A DNA stretch of 64,000 nt from Streptomyces angustmyceticus (GTDB taxonomy: Bacteria > Actinomycetota > Actinomycetes > Streptomycetales > Streptomycetaceae). Shown here piece after piece: positions 25,437 to 34,770 of the stretch; positions within the stretch are counted from its first letter, which is position 1; each line of letters starts with the position of its first letter. The stretch lies in assembly GCF_019933235.1 (NCBI RefSeq), contig NZ_CP082945.1, positions 1,798,001-1,862,000 of the forward strand. Reading direction: 5' to 3'. The position numbers were made by a program, and so were the translations under genes. The notes beneath the pieces were generated by a model. That model was given only the letters and a program-made list of their open reading frames with translations. It was not told where the DNA came from and made no database searches.

Positions 25437-25542
25437 CTCGATCTCCCCCTGTCTTGCGGATCGCGCCGACTACGAGCGTGATCAGTCCGATCACGCCGTA
25501 GACCATGGTGCTGATGCCGATGAACGGCAGTCCTCCGTGCAT
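25342..25542 (-). CDS. Possible small membrane protein overlapping the glycosyltransferase start
   Basis: A frame from ATG 25542 begins MHGGLPFIGISTMVYGVIGL, then a hydrophobic run to VVGAIRKTGG that forms one clean membrane span. After about 38 residues the frame runs on, out of phase with the glycosyltransferase, into arginine- and histidine-rich sequence over its first 95 bases. The span looks like a genuine one-span partner of the transferase. The tail may reflect overlap or a small frame change near 25436. Confidence 0.35.
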   Translation of the reverse strand: MHGGLPFIGISTMVYGVIGLITLVVGAIRKTGGDRVAHHHRHRARSQRGGGTAGHAGVAGQANGPA

Positions 25543-25707
25543 GTCACCGACGGTAGCGAGAGCCGGCACCGAGCAGTTCCGGAGGCGACCTCCTGTGGAT
25601 AACTCGCGGGAGACGGGGGGGAGGCAGGAGGAGAGGAAAGGAAAGGCGGGAAGAGGCGGGGGAGTTGCCGGGCCGCAGGGAACGCGGGTCGGGTTGCGAA
25701 GCCTCGT

Positions 25708-26574
25708 TTACGCGTCCTCTGGAGTGGCCGGCGTCTGTTCCGGCGCGTCGTGGTGCTGGTCGAGCAGGCGGGTGCGGAAGAGGTCGAGCACCTCGTCCAG
25801 TGCCGCGCGGGTCGGCTGGCCGGGTTCGTCGACGAGGTGCTCGGTCAGCACGGAGTGCGGCGGCATCACGGCGTCGGGGTTCGCGGCGTCGTCGTCCAGT
25901 TCGACGGCCGTGAACGCGGAACCGAGCTGGCGGCGCAGGAAGGCGAACCGGTCGTCCGGAACGAACTTGTCCGAGCGGAACCGCAGGCCCATGACCCCGA
26001 GGCCCGCACGCTCGCAGCGCCCCCGGACAGCGGCGAGGTCCTCGGCGGAGATGTCGATGCGCGCGGCCCGGCTCCTGGTGACGGGCAGCGGCAGGGACGG
26101 CTGGGACAGGACCGGGGCGACCAGGCGTTCATCGGCCGCCATGGCCAACGCGAAGCCGCCGGTGAGGCACATCCCGACGGCTCCGACGCCGGGGCCGCCG
26201 CAGCGCTCGTGCTCGTACGCGGCCAGGGCCCGCAGCCAGGTCACCACGGGGGACGTCTTCCCGGTGGCCAGCACGGTGAACTCCCGGCTCATGCACACCT
26301 TCCAGATCGACGAGGCCGTGTAGAGCCCCGCCTTCAGCCGCCCGGCGGACACGGGGTCGGCGTCGCGGCCGGGCGTCCCGAAGAGCACCGGGAGCACGGC
26401 GGTGCAGCCGATGGCGGCCACGCGTTCCGCGAACGCCAGCACCTTGGGCGTGATGCCGGGGATTTCCGCTATCACGATCACCGCGGGCCCCGTACCGCGC
26501 CGCAGGATCCGGCGGGTGGCACCGTCGTGGGTGAAGGTGCTGCGGTCGAATCCGGTCAGGTCGTGATCTGCCAT
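25708..26574 (-). CDS. Dienelactone hydrolase-like alpha/beta hydrolase
   Basis: The 288-residue protein has the alpha/beta-hydrolase core with strand VIVIAEIPGITP and the nucleophile elbow GMCLTGG, where Cys136 takes the nucleophile place as in dienelactone hydrolases. A catalytic Asp and His are expected near residues 215-255; HSVLTEH includes candidate His residues. It would hydrolyse a lactone or ester. I chose ATG 26574 (GGTGG upstream) over GTG 26610. No catabolic genes are adjacent. Confidence 0.82.
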   Translation of the reverse strand: MADHDLTGFDRSTFTHDGATRRILRRGTGPAVIVIAEIPGITPKVLAFAERVAAIGCTAVLPVLFGTPGRDADPVSAGRLKAGLYTASSIWKVCMSREFTVLATGKTSPVVTWLRALAAYEHERCGGPGVGAVGMCLTGGFALAMAADERLVAPVLSQPSLPLPVTRSRAARIDISAEDLAAVRGRCERAGLGVMGLRFRSDKFVPDDRFAFLRRQLGSAFTAVELDDDAANPDAVMPPHSVLTEHLVDEPGQPTRAALDEVLDLFRTRLLDQHHDAPEQTPATPEDA

Positions 26575-26750
26575 GGACTGCCACCGTTCGGGTCGGTCGG
26601 GATCGTTCACTGGTCGGGTGCGGGCGAGCGGGGGGCGGGTGCGGTGCCGTCGCTCCCCGGTGTGCGCCAGCGCACCTCAACATGACCCTATCCAGCGGTA
26701 GTTGACACCGGCGCACGCCCCGTACGAAACCGGCCCCCGCACCACAACGG

Positions 26751-26793
26751 CGCCGGCCGCCGCGCCCCGTGGGGGCGAGCGCGGCGGCCGGCG
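26751..26793. terminator. Strong GC-rich hairpin terminator after the subtilisin gene
   Basis: A perfect 15-base inverted repeat, left arm 26751-26765 and right arm 26779-26793, surrounds a 13-base loop. Flanking ACCACA and TGTGGT extend the stem with a small bulge. It lies 25 bases past the stop of the secreted protease gene. Confidence 0.75.
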
Positions 26794-26817
26794 TGTGGTG
26801 CTGAGGAGGCGAGGTGG

Positions 26818-28017
<1,200 letters not shown>

Positions 28018-28169
28018 TGCGAGGATTCTCCTCGTTCGTGGTGTGGGGGGAAAGCGTTGCGCAATAGCCCGAACAGACCGGAAGATCTGCGTCGGACTGG
28101 TTCGAAACCCTGTCTGATTGATGAGTTCAATTTCAAGGCCAGTCGGAGCGTGTGAGATAGCCAACAAGG

Positions 28170-28196
28170 CTTCTGAACCGAGAAATGTTTCAGAAG
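28170..28196. promoter_or_regulatory. Inverted repeat 1 upstream of the protease gene
   Basis: CTTCTGAA (28170-28177) and TTCAGAAG (28189-28196) form a perfect 8-base inverted repeat with an 11-base spacer, about 155 bases upstream of the protease ATG. It may be an operator for nutrient or developmental control of the protease. Confidence 0.45.
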
Positions 28197-28211
28197 TGGT
28201 CAAAGGGAACG

Positions 28212-28240
28212 CGGAGTTGAACCGGAGCGACTCAACTCCG
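28212..28240. promoter_or_regulatory. Inverted repeat 2 upstream of the protease gene
   Basis: CGGAGTTGA (28212-28220) and TCAACTCCG (28232-28240) form a perfect 9-base inverted repeat with the same 11-base spacer as the first one. The centres are 43 bases apart, about four helical turns. The arms of the two repeats are different in sequence. It could also serve as a terminator hairpin. Confidence 0.45.
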
Positions 28241-28414
28241 TTTACACAGGCGCAATGGAGGGTTTCGCGGAGATGGCGAAGGCGTCGGGCGCGACGGAGC
28301 GCCACAGCCGGACGCGGGCTGTCGCGCGGGGGTTACGCATCGTGTGGATGCCTTCATATCCGGCTGCTTCAGGGGCAGTTGGGCGATGTCGCGTACCGCT
28401 GCGTCCGGGGCCGC

Positions 28415-29743
28415 TCAGCGCTGATAGCGGGCCAGGACCAGGTTGCCGTCCCCGACGAGCCGCTCTTTCAGGGCGTCCAGGTCGATGGCCCCGCTGTAGT
28501 ACTCCTGCAGACCGGGAGTGGCGACCTTGTCCTTCCACTCCGGATAGCCGCGGACGGACTGGGCCGGGGCCGCGCGCAGGGTGCTCGCGAGTGCGGTGCC
28601 GGTTGCCCAGTCGTAGCGGGCGGTCCGCAGTGCCGGATCCCTGAGCGCCTCGCGGCCCGTGGGCAACAGCCAGTCCCCCAGGGCGAGCCGGACCATGTGC
28701 GGCGGGCGGAGGAGGAAGTCGATGAAGGCCATCGCCACTTCCTTGTGCGGGCAGTCGGCCGCGATCGACAGAGTCTGCGGGCTCACCCCCTGGTCCGGGG
28801 TGGTGCCCTCGGGGGCGGGCAGCACCGTCCAGTCGAAGCCCCCGGGCGCCTGCTGGACGATCTGCTGACGGTAGGAGAAGCCGAGCGGCACCATCGCGCA
28901 GCGCCCGGCGAAGAAGCCCGGGAGGGTGTCGGAGCCGCCCATTCCCAGGGTCGTACGGGAGGCGCTGCGGTCGACGTTCACCTGGTCGTGGATGGTGCGC
29001 GGCACCACCTGGTCGACGGCGTCGAAGCGGACCTCCGCCCTGCCGTCCGGGTGGCGGTGGAACATCCGGCCGCCCGTGGACAGGGCGAGGTTGAGGGTGG
29101 CCGAGACCGGTTCCTTCAGCGGCCAGGCGACGCCGTGTGCGGTGCCGCGGGTCAGCCGCCGCGCCGCGTGGGCGAACTCCTCCCAGTTCCAGGGGTCTTC
29201 GGGGGTGGGCAGGCGCACCCCCGACCGGCGGAGTTTCGCGCGGTTGGCGATCAGCACCCGCGGTTCCTGGAGGAAGGGGACGCCGTGGATCCGGCCGTCG
29301 AACGTGGCGGTCTCCCAGGTCCGCTGCGGGATGTCGCGACGCAGGCGCGGCGGCAGGAGGGCGGTGAGGTCGGCGAGGTCACCGCCGTGGGCGAAGTCCG
29401 CGAGGTCGTCGGTGGCGTCGTGGATGATGTCCGGTGCCTCGCCGCCCTCGAAGGAGGTCAGCAGCTGGTCGTGGACGGTGGACCAGGATGCCTGGACGTA
29501 CCGCACCTGGACCGTGGGGTGCTGCCTGTTCCATTCGGCGACCAGGTGCCTGTTGGCCGCGAGGGAGTCCTGCTGCCAGGCCAGGGACTGGAAGCGCAGG
29601 GTGATCCGGCCGCCGGACGTGCGCCGTCGCCGGTCGCCGGAACAGCCCGGCAGCAGGGCGGCCGCGGGCAGTGCGGCGGTGGCCGCGAGCAGGCCCCGCC
29701 GGGTGAGTTGGGCCGGGGGCGCGGGGGCGGGGTCGTGGCCCAT
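28415..29743 (-). CDS. Sugar ABC transporter substrate-binding lipoprotein (second system)
   Basis: The 442-residue solute-binding protein has a twin-arginine start (TRRGLLAATAALP) and lipobox LPGC near residue 34. The family 1 binding fold is shown by APDIIHDATDDLADFA and the late segment EVAMAFIDFLLRP. The ligand is unknown; sequence does not match the first system closely. Its ATG overlaps the stop of the MalG-type permease (TGATG). It is the last gene of the operon, unlike the first system where the binding protein comes first. Confidence 0.9.
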   Translation of the reverse strand: MGHDPAPAPPAQLTRRGLLAATAALPAAALLPGCSGDRRRRTSGGRITLRFQSLAWQQDSLAANRHLVAEWNRQHPTVQVRYVQASWSTVHDQLLTSFEGGEAPDIIHDATDDLADFAHGGDLADLTALLPPRLRRDIPQRTWETATFDGRIHGVPFLQEPRVLIANRAKLRRSGVRLPTPEDPWNWEEFAHAARRLTRGTAHGVAWPLKEPVSATLNLALSTGGRMFHRHPDGRAEVRFDAVDQVVPRTIHDQVNVDRSASRTTLGMGGSDTLPGFFAGRCAMVPLGFSYRQQIVQQAPGGFDWTVLPAPEGTTPDQGVSPQTLSIAADCPHKEVAMAFIDFLLRPPHMVRLALGDWLLPTGREALRDPALRTARYDWATGTALASTLRAAPAQSVRGYPEWKDKVATPGLQEYYSGAIDLDALKERLVGDGNLVLARYQR

Positions 29744-30669
29744 CAGTTCTTCACCGCCCCGGCGAGCATCCCGCCCGTGATCCGCCGCTGGATGACGGCG
29801 AAGAGGAGCAGGCTCGGGAGGGTGGCCAGGAGCGCCGCGGCGGCGAGCGGGCCGAGGTCGGCGACGCCCTCCGTCCCGAGGAAGTGGGTCAGCGCCACCG
29901 GCAGGGTCTGCTTTCCGGGCGACTTGAGCAGGACCAGGGCGAAGAAGAACTCGTTCCAGGCGGTGAGGAAGGCGAACAGCGCGGTGGCGACGATTCCCGG
30001 GGCGAGCAGCGGCGCGGTGACCGAGAGGAGCGTACGGAGCCGGCCGGCGCCGTCCACGGCGGCCGCCTCCTCCAACTCGGCCGGTACGGCCCGGACATAG
30101 CCGGTCAGCATCCACAGGGCGAACGGCAGCGACCAGACGACGTAGACCAGGATCAGGCCGGTCCGGGAGTCCACCAGATGGAGCCCCTTGAGGATCAGGA
30201 AGAGCGGGATGATCACCAACACCAGCGGGAATGCCTGGCTGATCACGACCCAGCCGGTGGCCGCCCGCGACAGCCGGGTGCGGCAGCGGGCCAGGACGTA
30301 CGCCATCGGGGTCGCCAGCGCGATCGCGAGGAGCGCGGAGACCGCCGCGGCCAGCAGGCTGTTGCCCGCGGCCGCCCACAGGGGCTGTTCGGCGAAAGCC
30401 TGCCGGAAGTTCTCCAGGGTGGGCGCCTCGGGGATCCACGTGGGGTGGAGGCTGCCGATTTCCCGTGGCGGCTTGAAGGCGGTGGACAGCAGCCAGAGGA
30501 ACGGGAAGGCGAGGAAGGCGAGATAGGCGAGGAGTGCGGCGTACTGGCCGGTGCGGGTGGCGGTGCGCCGGGCGGTGGGGGCGACACCCCGTCGGCGGGT
30601 GCGGGTGGTGGCCGTCCGTCGCCGGACGGTGGAGGCGTCCCCCGTAGGGCCGCTCTCGTTGCCGCTCAC
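29743..30669 (-). CDS. Sugar ABC transporter permease (MalG type, second system)
   Basis: The 308-residue permease has a basic 40-residue tail, six spans and the EAA loop EEAAAVDGAGRLRTLLSVTAP, ending with GMLAGAVKN as is usual for this subunit. GTG 30669 overlaps the previous stop by four bases. It pairs with the MalF-type permease upstream. No ATPase gene is present. Confidence 0.91.
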   Translation of the reverse strand: MSGNESGPTGDASTVRRRTATTRTRRRGVAPTARRTATRTGQYAALLAYLAFLAFPFLWLLSTAFKPPREIGSLHPTWIPEAPTLENFRQAFAEQPLWAAAGNSLLAAAVSALLAIALATPMAYVLARCRTRLSRAATGWVVISQAFPLVLVIIPLFLILKGLHLVDSRTGLILVYVVWSLPFALWMLTGYVRAVPAELEEAAAVDGAGRLRTLLSVTAPLLAPGIVATALFAFLTAWNEFFFALVLLKSPGKQTLPVALTHFLGTEGVADLGPLAAAALLATLPSLLLFAVIQRRITGGMLAGAVKN

Positions 30670-31604
30670 CGGTCGTCCGCCCCCTTCAGCCGGCCGGCCA
30701 GGTGGAACGCCAGCAGGACCGAGATCACCGCGACCAGCGCCAGGCCCATCGTGGCGGCGTAGCCGAACTGCCCGTAGCGGAAGGCCTCTTCGTACGCGAA
30801 GAGCATCGGCAGCCGGGTCCGGCCGCCGGGGCCGCCGTCGGTCAGGACGAAGACCAGGGCGAAGGAATTCAGGTTCCAGATGAAGTTGAGGGCGGTGACG
30901 GAGAGGGCGATGGGCCGGAGGGCGGGCCAGGTGACGGCGCGAAAGCCGCGCCAGGCGCCCGCGCCGTCCATGGCCGCGGCCTCGTGCAGCTCGCGTGGGA
31001 CGTGTTGCAGACCGGCCAGGAGGGTCACGGTGGTCTGGGGCATCCCGGCCCAGATGCCGACGACGACGACCGCGGGCAGGGCGGTGGCCAGGCCGCTCAG
31101 CCAGTCCCGGCCGTCGGCTCCGGGCAGGCCGAGGCCGCGGAGCGTCTCGTTCAGGATGCCGGCGTCCGGGTGGTAGACCAGCCGCCACATGATGCCGACG
31201 ACGACCTCCGGCATCGCCCACGGGATGATCGCCAGCGCCCTGGCCAACCAGCGCAGCCGCAGCGGGAGGTGGAGCAGCAGGGCCAGGCCGAGGGCGAGGA
31301 GGAACTGCGGGACGGTGACCCCGAAGGCCCACCCCAGCCCGATCCGGAAGGAGTCCCAGAACAGGGTGTCGTGGAACAGGTCGGAGAAGTTCAGCAGCCC
31401 CACGAAGCGGGTGGCCCGGGTGCGGCCCGACTGGGCGTCGGTGAACGCCAGCCCGGCGCCGTAGAGCAGCGGTCCGACGCTCAGCAGCAGGATCGGGATC
31501 AGGGCGGGCAGCACGAGGAACCAGGCGCCGTGGTCGCGCCGGGTGCGGGCGGCGGGGTCCGCGGCCGGCTTGCCGGACCGCCGGGGCGCGGTCGCCAGGC
31601 TCAC
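30666..31604 (-). CDS. Sugar ABC transporter permease (MalF type, second system)
   Basis: The 312-residue permease begins its first span with WFLVLPALIPILLL and has the EAA loop HEAAAMDGAGAWRGFRAVTWP. GTG 31604 is chosen because GGGGAGC lies eight bases upstream and no closer start exists. It is the first gene of the second sugar import operon. No LacI- or GntR-type regulator adjoins it, so control must come from elsewhere. Confidence 0.9.
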   Translation of the reverse strand: MSLATAPRRSGKPAADPAARTRRDHGAWFLVLPALIPILLLSVGPLLYGAGLAFTDAQSGRTRATRFVGLLNFSDLFHDTLFWDSFRIGLGWAFGVTVPQFLLALGLALLLHLPLRLRWLARALAIIPWAMPEVVVGIMWRLVYHPDAGILNETLRGLGLPGADGRDWLSGLATALPAVVVVGIWAGMPQTTVTLLAGLQHVPRELHEAAAMDGAGAWRGFRAVTWPALRPIALSVTALNFIWNLNSFALVFVLTDGGPGGRTRLPMLFAYEEAFRYGQFGYAATMGLALVAVISVLLAFHLAGRLKGADDR

Positions 31605-31907
31605 GGCGGGGGCTCCCCGGGGCGCGGCCCGGCCGGTCCGCCGCCGAGCGGCCCCGCGGCCGTCACTCCTGCCATCGCTTCCCCTCTCCCCCGTGGGCCG
31701 CGCCCGGCCGCGCGCCCGGCTGTTCCTGGCCGGGCCCCGCTGCTCCCGGCCGCGCCGCTCCCGGCCGCCGTCATCGTCGTGACGGCGGCCACCTCCGTCA
31801 AGGTCCTGGCCGGTTTCCTCGGAGGATCTCCCCCTCCGGGAGGTCCTCCGGGGCGGCCCGGCCGACCTGCGACACTGGTCGCGTCCACGCACCGCAGGAG
31901 GCCCCCG
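31605..31907. other. 303-base divergent promoter region
   Basis: This space separates the second sugar ABC operon from the divergent kinase gene. It is very GC-rich with short tandem CCCGGCCGC-like runs near 31740-31775. A long hairpin at 31817-31853 is listed separately. I see no LacI-type palindrome like the one in the first system. Confidence 0.45.
31817..31853. promoter_or_regulatory. Long hairpin in the divergent promoter region
   Basis: A 16-base-pair stem (left arm 31817-31832, right arm 31838-31853) with two G-U pairs closes a CCTCC loop. It lies 55 bases upstream of the kinase ATG. It may be in the kinase 5' leader as an RNA structure, or act as an operator, since GGAGGAYCTCC is almost palindromic. 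Confidence 0.45.
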
Positions 31908-32798
31908 ATGACCGAACCGAGCCCCGCCGCCTTCACGGAAGCGCGCGCCCGGGACGTACTGGCCGCGGCCGGGCGCCCCGAGGCGGCAGCCGACGCCACG
32001 CTGCTCTCGCTCGGCGAGAACGCCGTCTTCGCCCTCGGCGGCAACGGACCGGTCGTACGGGTGGGCCGCAGCGCCGAACTCCTGGAGCGGGCCGAGCGGG
32101 AGCTGCGGGTGGCGCAGTGGCTGGCGGCCGAGGGGGTGCCGGCCGTACGGGCCGCGGAGACCGAGGCCACCCTGGTCGACGGGCACCCCGTCACCTACTG
32201 GCACCGGCTGCCGGAGGCCGTCCGGCCGGCCGGGCCGGACGATCTGGCCGCGCTGCTGAAGCTGGTCCACGCCCTGCCGGAGCCGCCGTTCGCGCTGCCC
32301 CGGCGCGAACTGCTCGGCGGCGTCGAGCGCTGGCTGCGGCTGGCCGGCGACGCCGTGTCGGCGCCGGACGCGGAGTATCTGCGCGGGCGGCGGGACGCGT
32401 TCGCGGCGGCCGCCACGGCCCTGGAACCGCATCTGCCCCGTGGTCCCATCCACGGCGACGCGCTGACCCGCAACGTGCATGTCGGGCCCGACGGACCGGT
32501 GCTGGTCGACCTGGAGACCTTCTCCGCCGACCTGCGCGAACACGACCTGGTCGTGATGGCGCTCAGCCGGGACCGCTACGGCCTGTCCCCGGACGCCTAC
32601 GACACCTTTGTGTCCGTCTACGGCTGGGACGTACGGGACTGGGAGGGCTGCGCCGTGCTGCGGGGGTCGCGGGAGACGGCGAGCTGCGCCTGGGTGTCCC
32701 AGCACGCGCCCGGAAACCCGGCGGCGCTGGGGGAGTTCCGCCGCCGGATCGCCTCGCTGCGCGAGAAGGACGCGACGGTGCGGTGGTACCCCTTCTGA
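31908..32798 (+). CDS. Aminoglycoside phosphotransferase-family kinase
   Basis: The 296-residue protein has the APH/choline kinase fold. The catalytic Asp lies in IHGDALTRNV near residue 183 and the metal-binding acidic residue in VLVDLETFSADLREHDLV. The N-terminal lobe contains VVRVGRS, a likely ATP-binding lysine substitute region. The substrate could be an antibiotic, sugar or small alcohol. AGGAGG precedes ATG 31908. It is divergent from the sugar transport genes; a sugar kinase role for that system is possible but unproven. Confidence 0.82.
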   Translation: MTEPSPAAFTEARARDVLAAAGRPEAAADATLLSLGENAVFALGGNGPVVRVGRSAELLERAERELRVAQWLAAEGVPAVRAAETEATLVDGHPVTYWHRLPEAVRPAGPDDLAALLKLVHALPEPPFALPRRELLGGVERWLRLAGDAVSAPDAEYLRGRRDAFAAAATALEPHLPRGPIHGDALTRNVHVGPDGPVLVDLETFSADLREHDLVVMALSRDRYGLSPDAYDTFVSVYGWDVRDWEGCAVLRGSRETASCAWVSQHAPGNPAALGEFRRRIASLREKDATVRWYPF

Positions 32799-32915
32799 GC
32801 CGGGCGCCCGGAGCCGGGTGCCACCGGACGTCCCGGACGGGGAGTGCCGCCCCGTCCTGAGGGAGGTTCACCGGGCCCGCCCCGCGTCACCCCTGGGACG
32901 GCACCTGCCGCGCGG

Positions 32916-33635
32916 TCAGGCCCCGGCCTGGTACGGGATCAGCGGCCAGGCCGGCTCGACTATCGCCCGCGGGTCGCCGGAGCGCCGCAAATACGCCTGG
33001 AACGAGGCGGCCTGCTCGGCGGCCGCCTGCTCCTGGAGGGCGTGCAGCGCGCGGGGGGACGGGAGGGCGACGGCCGGGAACGTCTCCCCGATGCGCCGGG
33101 CGACCCCGGCCGCGGCCGCAGCGTCGGCACCCGCCTCGTGCGCGCCGTCCAGCGGGACGCCGTAGTGACCGCAGAGCGCCTGCAGTGCGCGCTTCCCCTT
33201 GCGGTAGCGGTCCACGTGCTTGTCCAGGACGAGGGGGTCGATGACCGGCGCGGGGGCGTGGCCGAGGCGTTCGGTCAGTGTGCGCAGGCCGTGGCGCCGG
33301 CACTCGCGGTCCAGGAGGGAGAGGTCGTAGCGGGCGTTCATCACCACCAGCGGGATGTCCGCGCGCAGGGCGTCGGCCAGCGCCTCGGTGATCTCCTCTA
33401 TGGCGGTCGCCGGCGGGCGGCCGTGTTCTCGGACATATGCGGTCGAAATGCCGTGAATGGCCGCGGCTTCCCCGGGGATCGGCACTCCCGGGTCGAGCAG
33501 CCAGGTCTGCTGCGCGGCCGTGCGGCCGTCCCCCTCCAACCGGATCAGCGCAGCGGTGACGATGCGGTCCTGCTCGACATCGGTGCCCGTGGTCTCCAGG
33601 TCGAAGCCGACCAGCAGTTCCTGATGCCAGCTCAT
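32916..33635 (-). CDS. 3'-5' exonuclease, DEDDh family
   Basis: The 239-residue DnaQ-like exonuclease has motif I FDLETTGTD with Asp12 and Glu14, motif II VMNARYDLSLLD near residue 97 and motif III AHEAGADAAAAAG near residue 166, the His-x4-Asp of the DEDDh class. It would remove 3' nucleotides from DNA or RNA. The stand-alone form without a polymerase domain is common in actinobacteria. It is convergent with the kinase gene. Confidence 0.9.
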   Translation of the reverse strand: MSWHQELLVGFDLETTGTDVEQDRIVTAALIRLEGDGRTAAQQTWLLDPGVPIPGEAAAIHGISTAYVREHGRPPATAIEEITEALADALRADIPLVVMNARYDLSLLDRECRRHGLRTLTERLGHAPAPVIDPLVLDKHVDRYRKGKRALQALCGHYGVPLDGAHEAGADAAAAAGVARRIGETFPAVALPSPRALHALQEQAAAEQAASFQAYLRRSGDPRAIVEPAWPLIPYQAGA

Positions 33636-33929
33636 GCCGGAACCTCGCTGCGCCTCGTCCCGCACGCGCCGGGCGCGCGCCCTTCCGCGGTTGTCTCACT
33701 GCGCTCGCTCACACGGCCTCCTTCGGTGGTACTTCCCCCGTTGCCCGCTCACTCTCGCACGCACCACTGACAATCGACCGGCCGCCCGGCGCGACGGGCG
33801 GCACGGGCGGCCACCGACGGCCATGGCCCCCGCCCGCGAGGCGCGCAGGCCGGTGGCCCCGCCCGGCGTCGGCCGGGGCGGGCGTCGCGGACCCGCGGAG
33901 ACCGGTAGGACACCCCTAGGCTGGCCGCC

Positions 33930-34733
33930 ATGGACCTACGGCTGGCAGGACAGGGCGCCCTGGTGACGGGCAGCAGTGCGGGAATCGGGGCGACGATCGC
34001 CCACATGCTGGCGGACGAGGGCTGCGACGTCCTGGTCCACGGGCGGGACGCGGGGGCCGCGACGGTCGTCGCCGAACAGGTCGCGGCCCGCGGCGTACGG
34101 GCCGAAGTGGTGCTCGGCGATCTGACGGAACCGGGCGTCGCCGAACAGGTCGCCCTCACCGCACGCGACTTCGGGGCCCGCATCCTCGTCAACAACGCGG
34201 GCCCGTTCGCCGAGCACGACTGGGAGAGCTCGGGGCCGGCCGACTGGCGGGCCGCCTTCGAGGGAAACGTGCTGCCGACCGTGCGGGTCAGCCAGACACT
34301 CCTGCCGTCGCTGCGTGCGCACGGCTGGGGGCGGGTGATCACCATCGGCAGCCGCGCGGTACGCACCCCCCTGCCCAACATGGCGGCGTACTCCGCCGCC
34401 AAGGCCGCCGTGGTGAACATGACCACCAGCCTGGCCCGGCACCTCGCCGGGACCGGCGTCACCGCGAACTGCGTGAGCCCGGGAGTGATCGTCACCCCCT
34501 CCATGGCCCGGATGTTCGAGGAGCGGGCGGGCGCGGACGAGGGCTCCGCGACGGGCGCGGCGGACGGACCGGACGAAGCGAGGATCGTCGCCGAGTACGC
34601 CCCCAACCCGAGCGGGCGGCTGGGGCGCCCGGAGGACATCGCCGCCGCGGTCACCTACCTTGCGAGCCCGCTCGCCGACTACGTCAACGGGATCGAGCTC
34701 CGGGTCGACGGCGGGATCACGGGGACTCCGTAA
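33930..34733 (+). CDS. Short-chain dehydrogenase/reductase
   Basis: The 267-residue SDR has the cofactor motif VTGSSAGIGATIAH near residue 12, the NNAG segment, the catalytic Ser in TIGSRAV and the YSAAKA catalytic Tyr-Lys near residue 153. The C-terminus LRVDGGITGTP is typical of classical SDRs. It reduces or oxidises an unknown alcohol or ketone with NADP(H) or NAD(H). ATG 33930 follows a likely -10 element (TAGGCT), so the transcript may be leaderless. Confidence 0.92.
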   Translation: MDLRLAGQGALVTGSSAGIGATIAHMLADEGCDVLVHGRDAGAATVVAEQVAARGVRAEVVLGDLTEPGVAEQVALTARDFGARILVNNAGPFAEHDWESSGPADWRAAFEGNVLPTVRVSQTLLPSLRAHGWGRVITIGSRAVRTPLPNMAAYSAAKAAVVNMTTSLARHLAGTGVTANCVSPGVIVTPSMARMFEERAGADEGSATGAADGPDEARIVAEYAPNPSGRLGRPEDIAAAVTYLASPLADYVNGIELRVDGGITGTP

Positions 34734-34770
34734 GCCGCCGAGCCCCCTGCCGCCGCTGCGGGGCACCCGT

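Larger units (their letters stand above)
28018..28414. other. 397-base region upstream of the protease gene
   Basis: No gene is visible. The part from about 28060 to 28250 is less GC-rich than its surroundings and carries two separate inverted repeats described on their own. It must contain the promoter of the protease gene, and it also abuts the 3' end of the second sugar ABC operon. Confidence 0.5.

Noticed and set aside
28095..28115. A TTCGAAA loop resembling a tRNA T-arm
   Set aside because: The flanking bases do not form a five-pair stem, and no acceptor, D or anticodon arms are found around it.
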